Positions 8,327 through 16,717 of a stretch of 64,000 nucleotides of DNA are shown in pieces. The stretch lies in the NCBI RefSeq assembly GCF_900105205.1, contig NZ_FNSQ01000005.1, forward strand, positions 434,001 to 498,000, given 5' to 3'. The DNA is from Microbacterium hydrocarbonoxydans. GTDB taxonomy: Bacteria > Actinomycetota > Actinomycetes > Actinomycetales > Microbacteriaceae. The notes beneath the pieces are model-generated. The model saw only the letters and a program-made list of their open reading frames with translations, was not told the origin of the DNA and did not search any database. Every line of letters starts with the position of its first letter. Within the stretch, counting starts at the first letter, position 1. Both the position numbers and the translations under genes were made by a program.

Positions 8327-9204
8327 TGTCGACGCAGACACTCACCACCATCCCGGCTTCGGGCAAGAAGCCGCGCGTGCGCATGGAGCGCGTCAACTGG
8401 TCGGGCACGATCATCCTGATCCTGTGCGCCGTCACCGTGCTGCTGCCGCTGTATGTGACGATCTCGATGTCGCTCAAGACCACCGGTCAGGCGGTCGACG
8501 GCAACGCGTTCTCGTTCCCCGCGCCGTTCAGCATCGACGGCTTCGTCCAGGCCTGGAATCTCACGAAGTTCCCGGTCGGAGCGGGCATCTCGCTGCTGGT
8601 GACCGCAGGCACCGTCGTCGCGACGATCGTGCTCGCGGCCTTCGCGTCGTACGCGATCGTGCGCAACTGGGACCACCGCCTGTTCCGGTACTCCTTCTTC
8701 TACCTGCTCGCGGCGATGTTCATCCCGTTCCCGGTCGTGGCGTTGCCGCAGATCCAGCTGACCGGCCGCGTCGGGCTCGACAACCCGTTCGGGGTGATCA
8801 TCCTCGCGACGATGTTCCAGCTGAGCTTCAGCGTGCTGCTCTTCACGGCGTTCCTGCGGTCGATCCCGATCGAGCTCGAGGAGAGCGCCCGCATCGACGG
8901 TGCGACCACCTGGCAGACGTTCTGGCAGCTGATCTTCCCGCTGCTCGCGCCGATGAGCGCGACGGTCGGCATCTTCGCCTTCCTCTACGCGTGGAATGAC
9001 TTCATGATGCCGTCGCTGATCATCTCCGACCCGGCGCTGCAGACGCTGCCGGTGCGGCAGAACCTCTTCCAGAACCAGTTCAGCAACAACTACAACGTCG
9101 CGTTCGCCTCGTATCTGATGGCCATGGCCCCCGCCATCCTGGCCTACCTGTTCACGCAGCGCTTCGTCATGGAGGGCGTCACGCAGGGCGCCGTCAAGGG
9201 CTGA
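8326..9204 (+). CDS. Sugar ABC transporter permease (MalG/UgpE type)
   Basis: 292 residues, about six transmembrane helices, with the EAA loop EESARIDGATTWQTFWQLIF and the conserved tail AYLFTQRFVMEGVTQGAVKG, which is typical of MalG-like CUT1 permeases. The start ATG 8326 shares a base with the preceding stop (TGATG). Together with the upstream permease it forms the membrane channel for the sugar bound by the lipoprotein at 6045. The 72 bases to the next gene contain a simple CCGACCAG-like repetition before the ribosome binding site. Confidence 0.92.
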   Translation: MSTQTLTTIPASGKKPRVRMERVNWSGTIILILCAVTVLLPLYVTISMSLKTTGQAVDGNAFSFPAPFSIDGFVQAWNLTKFPVGAGISLLVTAGTVVATIVLAAFASYAIVRNWDHRLFRYSFFYLLAAMFIPFPVVALPQIQLTGRVGLDNPFGVIILATMFQLSFSVLLFTAFLRSIPIELEESARIDGATTWQTFWQLIFPLLAPMSATVGIFAFLYAWNDFMMPSLIISDPALQTLPVRQNLFQNQFSNNYNVAFASYLMAMAPAILAYLFTQRFVMEGVTQGAVKG

Positions 9205-9276
9205 CCAGCCGACCAGCCGGCCGACCGACCGATCAGCCCCCGAACCAGACCGCAATCCGAAGGAGCAACACCCCTC

Positions 9277-10962
9277 ATGACCGATGCGCTTCTCACCGAG
9301 ACCCGCGACGACACCACCGCAGCATGGTGGCGGCAGGCCGCCGTCTACCAGATCTACCCCCGCAGCTTCGCCGACGCGAACGGTGACGGCCTGGGCGACA
9401 TCCCCGGGATCGTCTCGCGCGCCGACTACCTGCGTGACCTCGGCATCGACGCGGTGTGGCTGAGCCCGTTCTATCCTTCAGCGCTCGCCGACGGAGGCTA
9501 CGACGTCGCCGACTACCGCGACGTCGACCCTCGTCTCGGCACGCTGGACGACTTCGACGACATGGTCGCGGCGCTGCACGAGCGCGGCATCCGCGTGATC
9601 GTCGACATCGTGCCGAACCACTCCTCCGACCTGCACGAGTGGTTCCAGGAGGCGCTCGCCGCCGGGCGCGGCTCGGCCGCCCGGGAGCGATACATCTTCC
9701 GCGAGGGGTCGGGTCCTGACGGATCGGAGCCGCCCACCGACTGGACTGCGGCCTTCGGCGGCTCGGCCTGGGAGCAGGTGGAGGACGGCCAGTGGTACCT
9801 GCACAGCTTCGCCCCCGAGCAGCCCGACCTCAACTGGGACCACCCCGAGGTGCGCGAGGACTTCCTGAAGACACTCCGCTTCTGGTCGGACCGTGGCGTC
9901 GACGGATTCCGGATCGACGTGGCGCACATGCTCACGAAGGACCTGACCGAACCGCTGCCGAGCACAGCCGAGCTCGCGCTGCTCCCGCACGACGGCAACC
10001 ACCCGCTGCATGACCGCGACGACGTGCACGAGATCTACGCCGAGTGGCGTCGGGTGTTCAACGAGTACGACCCGCCCCGCACGGCCGTGGCGGAGGCATG
10101 GGTGAGTACGCCGGAGCGGCGGGCGAAGTATGCGTCGGCGGAGGGGCTCGGGCAGGCGTTCAACTTCGATCTGCTCGTCGCCGATTTCGACGCGACCCAG
10201 TTCCGCACGATCATCGCCGACAACCTGGCGCAGGCCGATGCCACGGGCTCGTCGACCACCTGGGTGCTGTCGAACCACGATGTGACCCGGCATGCGACTC
10301 GGTACGGGCTGGCTCCGCTGGGTACTCGCACGGGGGTGAAGCAGGGCGTCGAGTGGGTGGCTGCCGGCGGACCGGCCGAGCAGCTCGACCGCGAGCGGGG
10401 ACTCCGCCGCGCCCACGCCGCAACGCTGCTCCTGCTCGGCCTGCCCGGCAGCACCTACCTCTACCAGGGGGAGGAGCTGGGGCTGCAGGAGGTCGCGGAG
10501 ATCGGCCCTGAGCACCGTCAGGATCCGGCGTTCTTCCGCGGTGCGGAGTTCGACGGCCTCGGGCGGGACGGATGCCGCGTGCCGCTGCCGTGGACCGCAT
10601 CCGGTCCGTCCTTCGGCTTCGGCACTGCGGAGGCGCATCTGCCTCAGCCGGAGTGGTTCGGGCGGCATGCGGTCGAGATCGAGGCGGCGGATCCGTCGTC
10701 GACGCTCTCGCTGTACCGCGAGGCCCTGCGGCTGCGCCATGAGCTGCAGACCGCCGAGCGGATGGAGTGGATCGAGACCGGCCGCCCCGACGTGCTGCGC
10801 TTCGCCCGCCCGAACGGGTGGCAGGTCGTGACCAACTTCGGCACAGAGCAGTTCGACCTCGGAGCGGATGCGGCGGATGTCGTGCTCAGCACGGTCGCCC
10901 TGGTCGACGGCGCGCTGCCCGGCGATGCGTCCGCCTGGATCGCCCCTGCCCTCATCGGCTGA
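9277..10962 (+). CDS. GH13 alpha-glucosidase / oligo-1,6-glucosidase
   Basis: 561 residues, cytoplasmic (no signal peptide), with the GH13 barrel: AVYQIYPRSFADANGDGLGD near the N terminus, DVVPNHSS-like VDIVPNHSSD, nucleophile Asp214 in GFRIDVAHML, acid/base Glu273 in VAEAWV, and the third carboxylate Asp335 in LSNHDVTRH. QIYPRSF and GDGLGDIPGI match the oligo-1,6-glucosidase/alpha-glucosidase (subfamily 23/30-like) group. It cleaves imported alpha-glucosides to glucose. It is the last gene of the sugar operon, with start ATG 9277 after GAAGGAGC. The exact linkage preference (maltose, isomaltose, sucrose) is not read from sequence. Confidence 0.92.
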   Translation: MTDALLTETRDDTTAAWWRQAAVYQIYPRSFADANGDGLGDIPGIVSRADYLRDLGIDAVWLSPFYPSALADGGYDVADYRDVDPRLGTLDDFDDMVAALHERGIRVIVDIVPNHSSDLHEWFQEALAAGRGSAARERYIFREGSGPDGSEPPTDWTAAFGGSAWEQVEDGQWYLHSFAPEQPDLNWDHPEVREDFLKTLRFWSDRGVDGFRIDVAHMLTKDLTEPLPSTAELALLPHDGNHPLHDRDDVHEIYAEWRRVFNEYDPPRTAVAEAWVSTPERRAKYASAEGLGQAFNFDLLVADFDATQFRTIIADNLAQADATGSSTTWVLSNHDVTRHATRYGLAPLGTRTGVKQGVEWVAAGGPAEQLDRERGLRRAHAATLLLLGLPGSTYLYQGEELGLQEVAEIGPEHRQDPAFFRGAEFDGLGRDGCRVPLPWTASGPSFGFGTAEAHLPQPEWFGRHAVEIEAADPSSTLSLYREALRLRHELQTAERMEWIETGRPDVLRFARPNGWQVVTNFGTEQFDLGADAADVVLSTVALVDGALPGDASAWIAPALIG

Positions 10963-11008
10963 CCCGGCCCCGTCCGGTCTTGACCGGGTGCCGAATGCAG
11001 GTCGAAAT

Positions 11009-11052
11009 CACAGATGCAGGGCCAGAGAGGGTTTTCTGGCCCTGCATCCGTG
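11009..11052 (+). terminator. 18-bp stem-loop after the glucosidase gene
   Basis: CACAGATGCAGGGCCAGA (11009-11026) pairs with TCTGGCCCTGCATCCGTG (11035-11052), 17 of 18 positions, around an 8-base loop. There is no 3' T run. ATGCAGG also recurs directly just outside each arm. It probably ends the sugar operon and insulates znuA; it could also be a member of the window's palindromic intergenic elements. Confidence 0.6.
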
Positions 11053-11096
11053 TTCTGAGCATGCAGGTGACAGGTGGGCGCGACGAGCGCCAACTT

Positions 11097-11131
11097 GATA
11101 ATGGTTCTCATTAGCGTTTAGAGTGGGGGAC
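11097..11131 (+). promoter_or_regulatory. Zur-type operator and leaderless promoter of znuA
   Basis: TAATG (11099-11103), GTTCT, CATTA (11109-11113) is a 15-base dyad of the Zur/Fur kind. It is directly upstream of a -10-like TAGAGT (11119-11124), which is 7 bases before the znuA ATG. Zinc-loaded Zur bound here would cover the -35 region. The zur gene lies 4 kb downstream. Assignment is from dyad form and position. Confidence 0.7.
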
Positions 11132-12127
11132 ATGAAGAAGCCGTTCGTCGCCCTCGCCCTCGCATCCGTCGCCGCGCTCTCGCTGGCCGGATGCTCCGCC
11201 CCCGCATCGGGAGAGGGCGATTCGGGTGCGGTGACCGTCGCTGCGAGCACCAACGTCTACGGTTCGCTCGCTGCGCAGATCGGCGGCGACCGCGTCGACG
11301 TGACCTCGATCATCAAGTCCGCGACACAGGACCCGCACTCCTACGAGGCATCTGCCCGCGACCGTCTGACGGTGCAGAAGGCCGACCTCGTCATCGAGAA
11401 CGGTGGCGGATACGACGGCTTCATCGACACCCTGCTGCAGGATGCCCAGGACCCGCACATCGTCAGCGCCGTCGAGTTCTCGCACGACTTCCCCGGCAAC
11501 GAGGGGCACGATCACGAGGGCGAGGAGGGCGCTGCCGAGGAGGAGCACGACCACGACCATGCCGAGGGCGAAGAAGGCCACGAGGGTCATGATCACATCG
11601 AGGGCTTCAACGAGCACGTGTGGTTCGACCCGCACACGATGATCCACGTCGTCGAGGCCATCGCCGACGAGCTCGCCGCGATCGACCCCGACGGCGAGAC
11701 GGAGTTCACGGCCAACGCCGAGGAGATCGTCGCCGACCTCGAGGGGTTCGAGGCTGACCTCGAGACCCTGAAGGCGGATGCCGCCGGCGCGAACGTCATC
11801 ATCACCGAGCCGCTGCCCGGCTACCTCGCCACGGCCGCCGGCCTCACCGACGTCACGCCGGAGGGCTTCGCCGAGTCGGTGGAGGAGGGCAGTGACGTCG
11901 CCCCTGCGACACTGCTCGCCACCCTCGGGGTCGTCGAGGACGGAGACGTGGCCGCGGTGCTCACCAACGCGCAGACCGGTGGCGCCGAGACGCAGCGCGT
12001 CGAGGATGCTGCGACCGATGCCGGCATCCCGGTGGTCGCCTTCACGGAGCTGCTCCCCGACGGATCGTCGTACTCTGAGTGGATGAGTGACGCGATCCAG
12101 AGCCTCGCCGACGCGCTCCAGTCGTGA
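11132..12127 (+). CDS. znuA: Zinc ABC transporter, binding lipoprotein ZnuA
   Basis: About 331 residues. Lipobox LAGC (Cys21) anchors it to the membrane. It has the cluster A-I (TroA-like) fold: a metal-ligand histidine in QDPHSYEAS (His69), a histidine/acid-rich loop (about 118-160; GHDHEGEEG, EEEHDHDH) typical of zinc rather than manganese proteins, and NEHVWFDP (His162). I chose ATG 11132 over GTG 11123 because the -10 TAGAGT precedes it by 7 bases and the lysine-rich start gives a proper signal peptide. It is first in the znuA-znuC-znuB operon and is probably repressed by Zur through the dyad at 11099-11113. Confidence 0.93.
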   Translation: MKKPFVALALASVAALSLAGCSAPASGEGDSGAVTVAASTNVYGSLAAQIGGDRVDVTSIIKSATQDPHSYEASARDRLTVQKADLVIENGGGYDGFIDTLLQDAQDPHIVSAVEFSHDFPGNEGHDHEGEEGAAEEEHDHDHAEGEEGHEGHDHIEGFNEHVWFDPHTMIHVVEAIADELAAIDPDGETEFTANAEEIVADLEGFEADLETLKADAAGANVIITEPLPGYLATAAGLTDVTPEGFAESVEEGSDVAPATLLATLGVVEDGDVAAVLTNAQTGGAETQRVEDAATDAGIPVVAFTELLPDGSSYSEWMSDAIQSLADALQS

Positions 12128-12972
12128 GCGGCGCCGCCGACGCGCGTGCAGGAGCCGACGGACAGACCCCCGTACTCGAGGTGCGAGGGGCCGCGCTTCA
12201 GCGTGGCGACCGGGAGCTGTGGTCTGGCCTCGACCTGACCGTCGAACCCGGCGAGTTCATCGCCGTGCTCGGGCCGTCGGGGTCGGGCAAGACCACGCTG
12301 CTGCGCAGCATCCTCGGCCTGCAGCCCCTGTCGACCGGCGAGATCACCGTCGCGGGCGGCCCGGTGCGCAAGGGCAATCCGCGCATCGGGTACATCCCGC
12401 AGCAGCGTTCGCTCGCGCCGGACACGAGCATGCGGGCCCGCGACCTCGTCGCCCTCGGCGTGCAGGGCAGCCGTTTCGGGTTCCCTATCCCGCACCGCGG
12501 AGACCGCGCGAAGGTCGACCGGCTGCTCGAGTCCGTCGGCGCCGCGCACTACGCCGATCGCCGCGTGGGGCTCCTCTCGGGCGGTGAGCAGCAGCGGTTG
12601 CGGGTCGGACAGGCACTCGCCGGCGAACCCACCCTGCTGCTCTGCGACGAGCCGCTGTCGAATCTCGATCTCGCGAACCAGCTGGCGGTGACCGACATCA
12701 TCGATCGGCAGCGGCGCGAGCGCGGCGCCGCAGTGCTGTTCGTCACGCACGACGTGAACCCGATCCTCGGCCGCGTCGACCGCATCCTCTACATCGCAGG
12801 CGGACGCTTCGTGCTGGGCACCCCGGAGGAGGTGCTGCAGACCCGGGTCCTCACCGAGCTCTACGGCACTCCGGTGTTCGTGCTGCGGGCCGGCGACCGC
12901 CTGGTCGTCGTCGGGGTGCCGGATGCCGAGCCGCACCACCTGCACGATCACGACCACGGGAGCGCCGCATGA
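12124..12972 (+). CDS. znuC: Zinc ABC transporter ATP-binding protein ZnuC
   Basis: 282 residues with Walker A GPSGSGKTT, signature LSGGEQQRLRVGQAL, Walker B LLLCDEPLSNLD and the switch histidine in FVTHDVN. It energises zinc import with ZnuA and ZnuB. GTG 12124 overlaps the znuA stop (GTGA). The C-terminal tail is histidine-rich (EPHHLHDHDHGSAA), suggesting metal sensing or buffering at the cytoplasmic face, which is an inference. Confidence 0.92.
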   Translation: MSGAADARAGADGQTPVLEVRGAALQRGDRELWSGLDLTVEPGEFIAVLGPSGSGKTTLLRSILGLQPLSTGEITVAGGPVRKGNPRIGYIPQQRSLAPDTSMRARDLVALGVQGSRFGFPIPHRGDRAKVDRLLESVGAAHYADRRVGLLSGGEQQRLRVGQALAGEPTLLLCDEPLSNLDLANQLAVTDIIDRQRRERGAAVLFVTHDVNPILGRVDRILYIAGGRFVLGTPEEVLQTRVLTELYGTPVFVLRAGDRLVVVGVPDAEPHHLHDHDHGSAA

Positions 12973-13847
12973 TCGCCCTCACCGGTCTCGTCCCCGCGGT
13001 CGACTGGAGCGATGTCTTCTCCTTCCAGGACTACGGCGAGCTCGTCGCCCTGCTCGCCAACTCGATCGTCGCCGGCGCGGTGCTCGGCATCGTCGGCGGA
13101 CTGATCGGCGTCTTCGTGATGCAGCGCGACCTCGCCTTCGCGGTGCACGGCGTGAGCGAGCTGTCGTTCGCCGGCGCCGCCGCGGCGCTGCTGTTCGGCG
13201 GGAGCGTGGTGCTCGGCTCGCTCGGCGGCGCCCTGGTCGCGGCGGTCCTGATCGGCGTGCTCGGAGCCAAGGCGCGCGACCGCAACTCGATCGTCGGGGT
13301 GCTGATGCCGTTCGGTCTCGGCCTCGGCATCCTCTTCCTGTCGCTGTACGACGGACGCAGCGCCAACCGCTTCAGTCTGCTGACCGGGCAGATCGTGTCG
13401 GTGTCGAGTCCCGACCTCGGCTGGCTGCTCGGCATCAGCATCGTCGTGCTTCTCGGTCTGCTGCTCATGTGGAATCCGCTGCGCTTCGATTCGCTCGACC
13501 CCGAGTCCGCCGCCGCCCGCGGCGTGCCCACCCGAGCGGTGAGCCTGCTGTTCATGGTGCTGCTCGGACTCATCGTCGCGGTCAGCGTGCACATCATCGG
13601 CGCGCTGCTCGTCATGGCGCTGCTCGTCACCCCGGCTGCCGCGGCGATGCGCATCACCGCCGGGCCGGTCGCCGTCCCGCTGCTGGCGGCGCTCTTCGGA
13701 TTCGTGTCGGCCGTCGGCGGCATCCTGCTCGCCCTCGCCGGCACCCTTCCGGTGAGCCCGTACATCACGACCCTGTCGTTCACGATCTACGTCGTGTGCT
13801 GGATCGTTCAGCGCGCCAGGGGCGGCGTGCGCCGCGTGCGGGCCTGA
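12969..13847 (+). CDS. znuB: Zinc ABC transporter permease ZnuB
   Basis: 292 residues with about eight to nine hydrophobic helices in the ABC-3 family pattern: SIVAGAVLGIVGGLIGVFVMQRD near the N terminus, FAVHGVSELSFAGAA, and the C-terminal HIIGALLVMALLVTPAAAA. ATG 12969 overlaps the znuC stop (ATGA). Completes the ZnuACB importer. It is followed by a convergent GNAT-AAA+ gene with only 5 bases between stops. Confidence 0.92.
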   Translation: MIALTGLVPAVDWSDVFSFQDYGELVALLANSIVAGAVLGIVGGLIGVFVMQRDLAFAVHGVSELSFAGAAAALLFGGSVVLGSLGGALVAAVLIGVLGAKARDRNSIVGVLMPFGLGLGILFLSLYDGRSANRFSLLTGQIVSVSSPDLGWLLGISIVVLLGLLLMWNPLRFDSLDPESAAARGVPTRAVSLLFMVLLGLIVAVSVHIIGALLVMALLVTPAAAAMRITAGPVAVPLLAALFGFVSAVGGILLALAGTLPVSPYITTLSFTIYVVCWIVQRARGGVRRVRA

Positions 13848-13852
13848 TCGGC

Positions 13853-15139
13853 TCACACGCGGGCGAGTGCCTCGATGTCCTCCAAGAACTCGGCGGCCGT
13901 CTCGGCCGACACCGTGATGCGGGTACCGGCTATCGACTCCAGATAGTCGCGGGTGCTCGGTCCGTCGGGTGCGGATGCCGTCGTGCCCGAGGCGATGGCC
14001 TCTTCGAAGGCTCGCTGAGACGCGCTGCGTGCCGCGAACTCGATGTCGGCGGGCGAGAAGCCCTCTGTGCGGTCGACCAGGACCTCGATGTCGATCGCAC
14101 CCGACACCTGCGTCGGGATGTACCGCAGCCAGATCGCTGCGCGTGCCGCCCGGTCAGGGAGCCCGATCGGGATCACGTAGTCGAATCGGCCATGGCGCAA
14201 GAATGCACTGTCGAGTGCCCGGATGAAGTTCGTCGCGCACACGAGCAGCCTGCCCGGCTGCTCGCGGAAGGCGGGGATGATCTTCAGCAACTCGTTCGTG
14301 ACACCCTGCAGTGGAGATGGCGGCTCGCCGGAGCGCTGGGCCGCGATCTCTTCGACCTCGTCGATGAAGACCACCGCGTGCTCGAGCTCGGCGATCTTGG
14401 TGAAAGTCTCACGCAGCGCGCCGGCGAGGCCCTTCGGGTCGGCGGCGAGGCGAGAGGGGAACACCTCGACGAACGACCACTCCAGACGCGAGGCGATGGC
14501 CTTCGCAAACGTCGTCTTGCCGGTTCCAGGGGGGCCGAACAGCACGACGGCCCTGGGCGGCACGACCCCGAAGCTCTCGGCGAGCTCGGACTCGGCGAGC
14601 GGGAGCACGAGTCGCTGCTCGAGGATCTCCTTCTCGCGGCGCATCCCTGAGACCGATTCCCACAGATCTCGCGGCATCAGGCGTCCGCCCAGCTCGGCGA
14701 GCGAGGTGAGCTCCTGCCGCTGCACCGGGGTGCGGCGCTCGAAGTACTTCAGGTGATGCTTCGACTCGAAACCGCGAGCCGCGAACGCGTCGAGCCGGGT
14801 CTCGACCTCTGGCACCAGCGCCGAGAGCTTGGTGAGACCGTGCGGAGCCATGCTCTTCTCGAGCGCCGCGAGCAGCGCCGAGCCGATGCCGCGGTCGCGC
14901 CAGGCGTCGTCGATCGCGAAGAACACGACCCAGCCCTGATCGTGCGCGGCTCGTCCGACCACGGCGGCGATCACCTCGTCACGGTGCACGGCGACGATCG
15001 CGTGGTCCTTCTGGCAGGAGGCGACGACCTCGCTGAGGTCGTAGACGGGCTCGATGCCCGCGCGCTTCAGCTCTTCCCACAGGTGCAGGATGCCGCCGAG
15101 GTCGTCGTTGTGGAACTCGCGCAGTCGCCAGCCGGTCAT
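13853..15139 (-). CDS. GNAT acetyltransferase - AAA+ ATPase fusion protein
   Basis: 428 residues. Residues 1-140 resemble a GNAT N-acetyltransferase: VVFFAIDDAWRDRGIGSALL is the acetyl-CoA binding motif A, followed by LVPEVETRLDAFAARGFESK. From about 165 there is a classical AAA+ module with Walker A GPPGTGKTTFAKAIA, Walker B AVVFIDEVEEI, sensor-1-like LLVCATNF and arginine-rich RHGRFDYVIPIGLPDRAARAAIW, as in FtsH/SpoVK-type ATPases. The fusion suggests ATP-driven remodelling of a target coupled to acetylation or acyl-CoA sensing; the target is unknown. It lies between the znuACB and zur genes but on the opposite strand, so a zinc link is not implied. Confidence 0.75.
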   Translation of the reverse strand: MTGWRLREFHNDDLGGILHLWEELKRAGIEPVYDLSEVVASCQKDHAIVAVHRDEVIAAVVGRAAHDQGWVVFFAIDDAWRDRGIGSALLAALEKSMAPHGLTKLSALVPEVETRLDAFAARGFESKHHLKYFERRTPVQRQELTSLAELGGRLMPRDLWESVSGMRREKEILEQRLVLPLAESELAESFGVVPPRAVVLFGPPGTGKTTFAKAIASRLEWSFVEVFPSRLAADPKGLAGALRETFTKIAELEHAVVFIDEVEEIAAQRSGEPPSPLQGVTNELLKIIPAFREQPGRLLVCATNFIRALDSAFLRHGRFDYVIPIGLPDRAARAAIWLRYIPTQVSGAIDIEVLVDRTEGFSPADIEFAARSASQRAFEEAIASGTTASAPDGPSTRDYLESIAGTRITVSAETAAEFLEDIEALARV

Positions 15140-15272
15140 CGGGACTCCCTCGTCTCGGATGCGGCAACCATACCGGTCCGGGCGGTGGGCTCAGAACGCG
15201 TCGCGTAATGAGTCCTCCGCGGAAGGACGGCTCCCAGGGCCCGGCAAGGGCGGCGCGCCTAGAATCGTGGGT

Positions 15273-15689
15273 ATGGCTCAGCGGAACACCTGGCAGCGCG
15301 ACCGCGTGCGCGAAGCCCTCGCCGACGCGCGAGGGTTCGTCAGTGCGCAGAATCTGCATGCCTCGCTGCGCGACGACAACACCGGGATCGGCCTCGCCAC
15401 GGTGTACCGGGCACTGGCCGGACTCGCCGCCGCCGGTGACGCCGACTCGCTGCAGAGCCCCGAGGGCGAGGCGCTGTACCGCGCGTGCACGACCCAGGGC
15501 CACCACCACCACCTGATCTGCCGCAACTGCGGGCTCACCGTCGAGATCGAGGCGACCGACGTCGAGCAGTGGGCGCACCGCACCGCGGCTCTGCACGGAT
15601 TCACGGATGCCGCTCACGTCGTCGACATCTTCGGCCTGTGCGCCTCCTGCACCAACAAGCGCGACGCCGAAGAGGCAGCGAACGCGTGA
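15273..15689 (+). CDS. zur: Zinc-uptake regulator Zur (Fur family)
   Basis: 138 residues. N-terminal winged helix (RDRVREALADARGFVSAQNL, GLATVYRALAGL) and a C-terminal dimerisation domain with the metal ligands HHHHLICRNCG and FGLCASCTN, i.e. both CxxC pairs of the structural zinc site and the histidine cluster. ATG 15273 is preceded by -10 TAGAAT (15260-15265) at 7 bases, so it is probably leaderless. The start of the following permease overlaps the stop. In the context of znuACB, zinc is the likely corepressor rather than iron. Confidence 0.9.
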   Translation: MAQRNTWQRDRVREALADARGFVSAQNLHASLRDDNTGIGLATVYRALAGLAAAGDADSLQSPEGEALYRACTTQGHHHHLICRNCGLTVEIEATDVEQWAHRTAALHGFTDAAHVVDIFGLCASCTNKRDAEEAANA

Positions 15690-16717
15690 GCGCTCAGACC
15701 GCCACCCGGCCGCACACGCATCGGCCGACCCGAGCGCCGCGGTCGCCGTGGATCGGGGTCGGTCTCGGCGCGGCGATCGTGGCCGCACTGTTCCTCGTCG
15801 ACCGGTTCCTTCCCTCGCTCTTCACCGCAAGCCTGCCGAGCAGGGCTCAGGACGGACTGACCCTCGCCCTCAGCGTGCTCATCGAGGCGCTGCCGTTCGT
15901 GATCCTCGGCGTGCTGCTCTCGATCGTCGTGCAGGTGTGGCTGCCGGCCGACGTCATCCACCGCTGGCTGCCGAAGCGCGCCTGGGCGCGTCGTGCCGTG
16001 CTGTCGCTGCTCGGGATGCTGATCCCGGTGTGCGAGTGCGGCAACGTGCCCTTCGCTCGCGGACTCATGATGCGGGGGCTGGCCCCGGCTGAGGCGCTGA
16101 CCTTCCTGATCGCGGCCCCGATCGTGAACCCGATCGTGATCCTCACCACCCACGCGGCGTTCGGCTTCGATGACGGCATCCTGGTCGCCCGTCTCATCGG
16201 CGGATACCTGATCGCGAACCTGATCGGCTGGATCTACAGCCGCCACCCCTCGCCGGACTCGCTGCTCACCCAGCGCTTCATCGACACGTGCGACCGCGTC
16301 ACCCACGAGCACGGCACCCCTGTCCGCCGCAGCCTCACGCAGTTCTTGGTCGAGCTGCGTGCGGTGATGCCCGCACTCGTGATCGGATCGGCGCTCGCCG
16401 GAGCCGTGCAGGTGCTGGTCCCGCGCGACGTTCTGCTGGCGATCGGCTCGAACCCGGTGCTGTCGATCCTCGCGATGATGGCGCTCGCGATGACCGTCGC
16501 CATCTGCTCGAACGTCGACGCCTTCTTCGCTCTCTCTTTCGCCTCGACGTTCTCGTCCGGTGCTCTCGTGGCCTTCCTGCTCGTCGGCCCGCTCGTCGAC
16601 GTGAAGATGCTCGCGCTGATGCGCACGACCTTCACCACCCGCACGCTCGCCGGTATCGTCGGCGTGGTCGTGTTCGCGGCCTTCGCGATCGGGATCGGGG
16701 TGAACGTCTTTGTCTGA
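15686..16717 (+). CDS. YraQ/UPF0718-type permease in the zur operon
   Basis: 343 residues. About eight transmembrane helices with the family's cytoplasmic/metal-like motif PVCECGNVPFARGLM and, in the second half, the repeated AICSNVDAFFALSFA, which marks the internal duplication of this permease family (DUF318). Substrate unknown for the family. GTG 15686 overlaps the zur stop (GTGA) and the downstream gene starts before its own stop, so zur, this gene and the next are tightly coupled. Its position suggests a role in zinc or metal-ligand traffic; this is inferred from context. Confidence 0.8.
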   Translation: MSAQTATRPHTHRPTRAPRSPWIGVGLGAAIVAALFLVDRFLPSLFTASLPSRAQDGLTLALSVLIEALPFVILGVLLSIVVQVWLPADVIHRWLPKRAWARRAVLSLLGMLIPVCECGNVPFARGLMMRGLAPAEALTFLIAAPIVNPIVILTTHAAFGFDDGILVARLIGGYLIANLIGWIYSRHPSPDSLLTQRFIDTCDRVTHEHGTPVRRSLTQFLVELRAVMPALVIGSALAGAVQVLVPRDVLLAIGSNPVLSILAMMALAMTVAICSNVDAFFALSFASTFSSGALVAFLLVGPLVDVKMLALMRTTFTTRTLAGIVGVVVFAAFAIGIGVNVFV

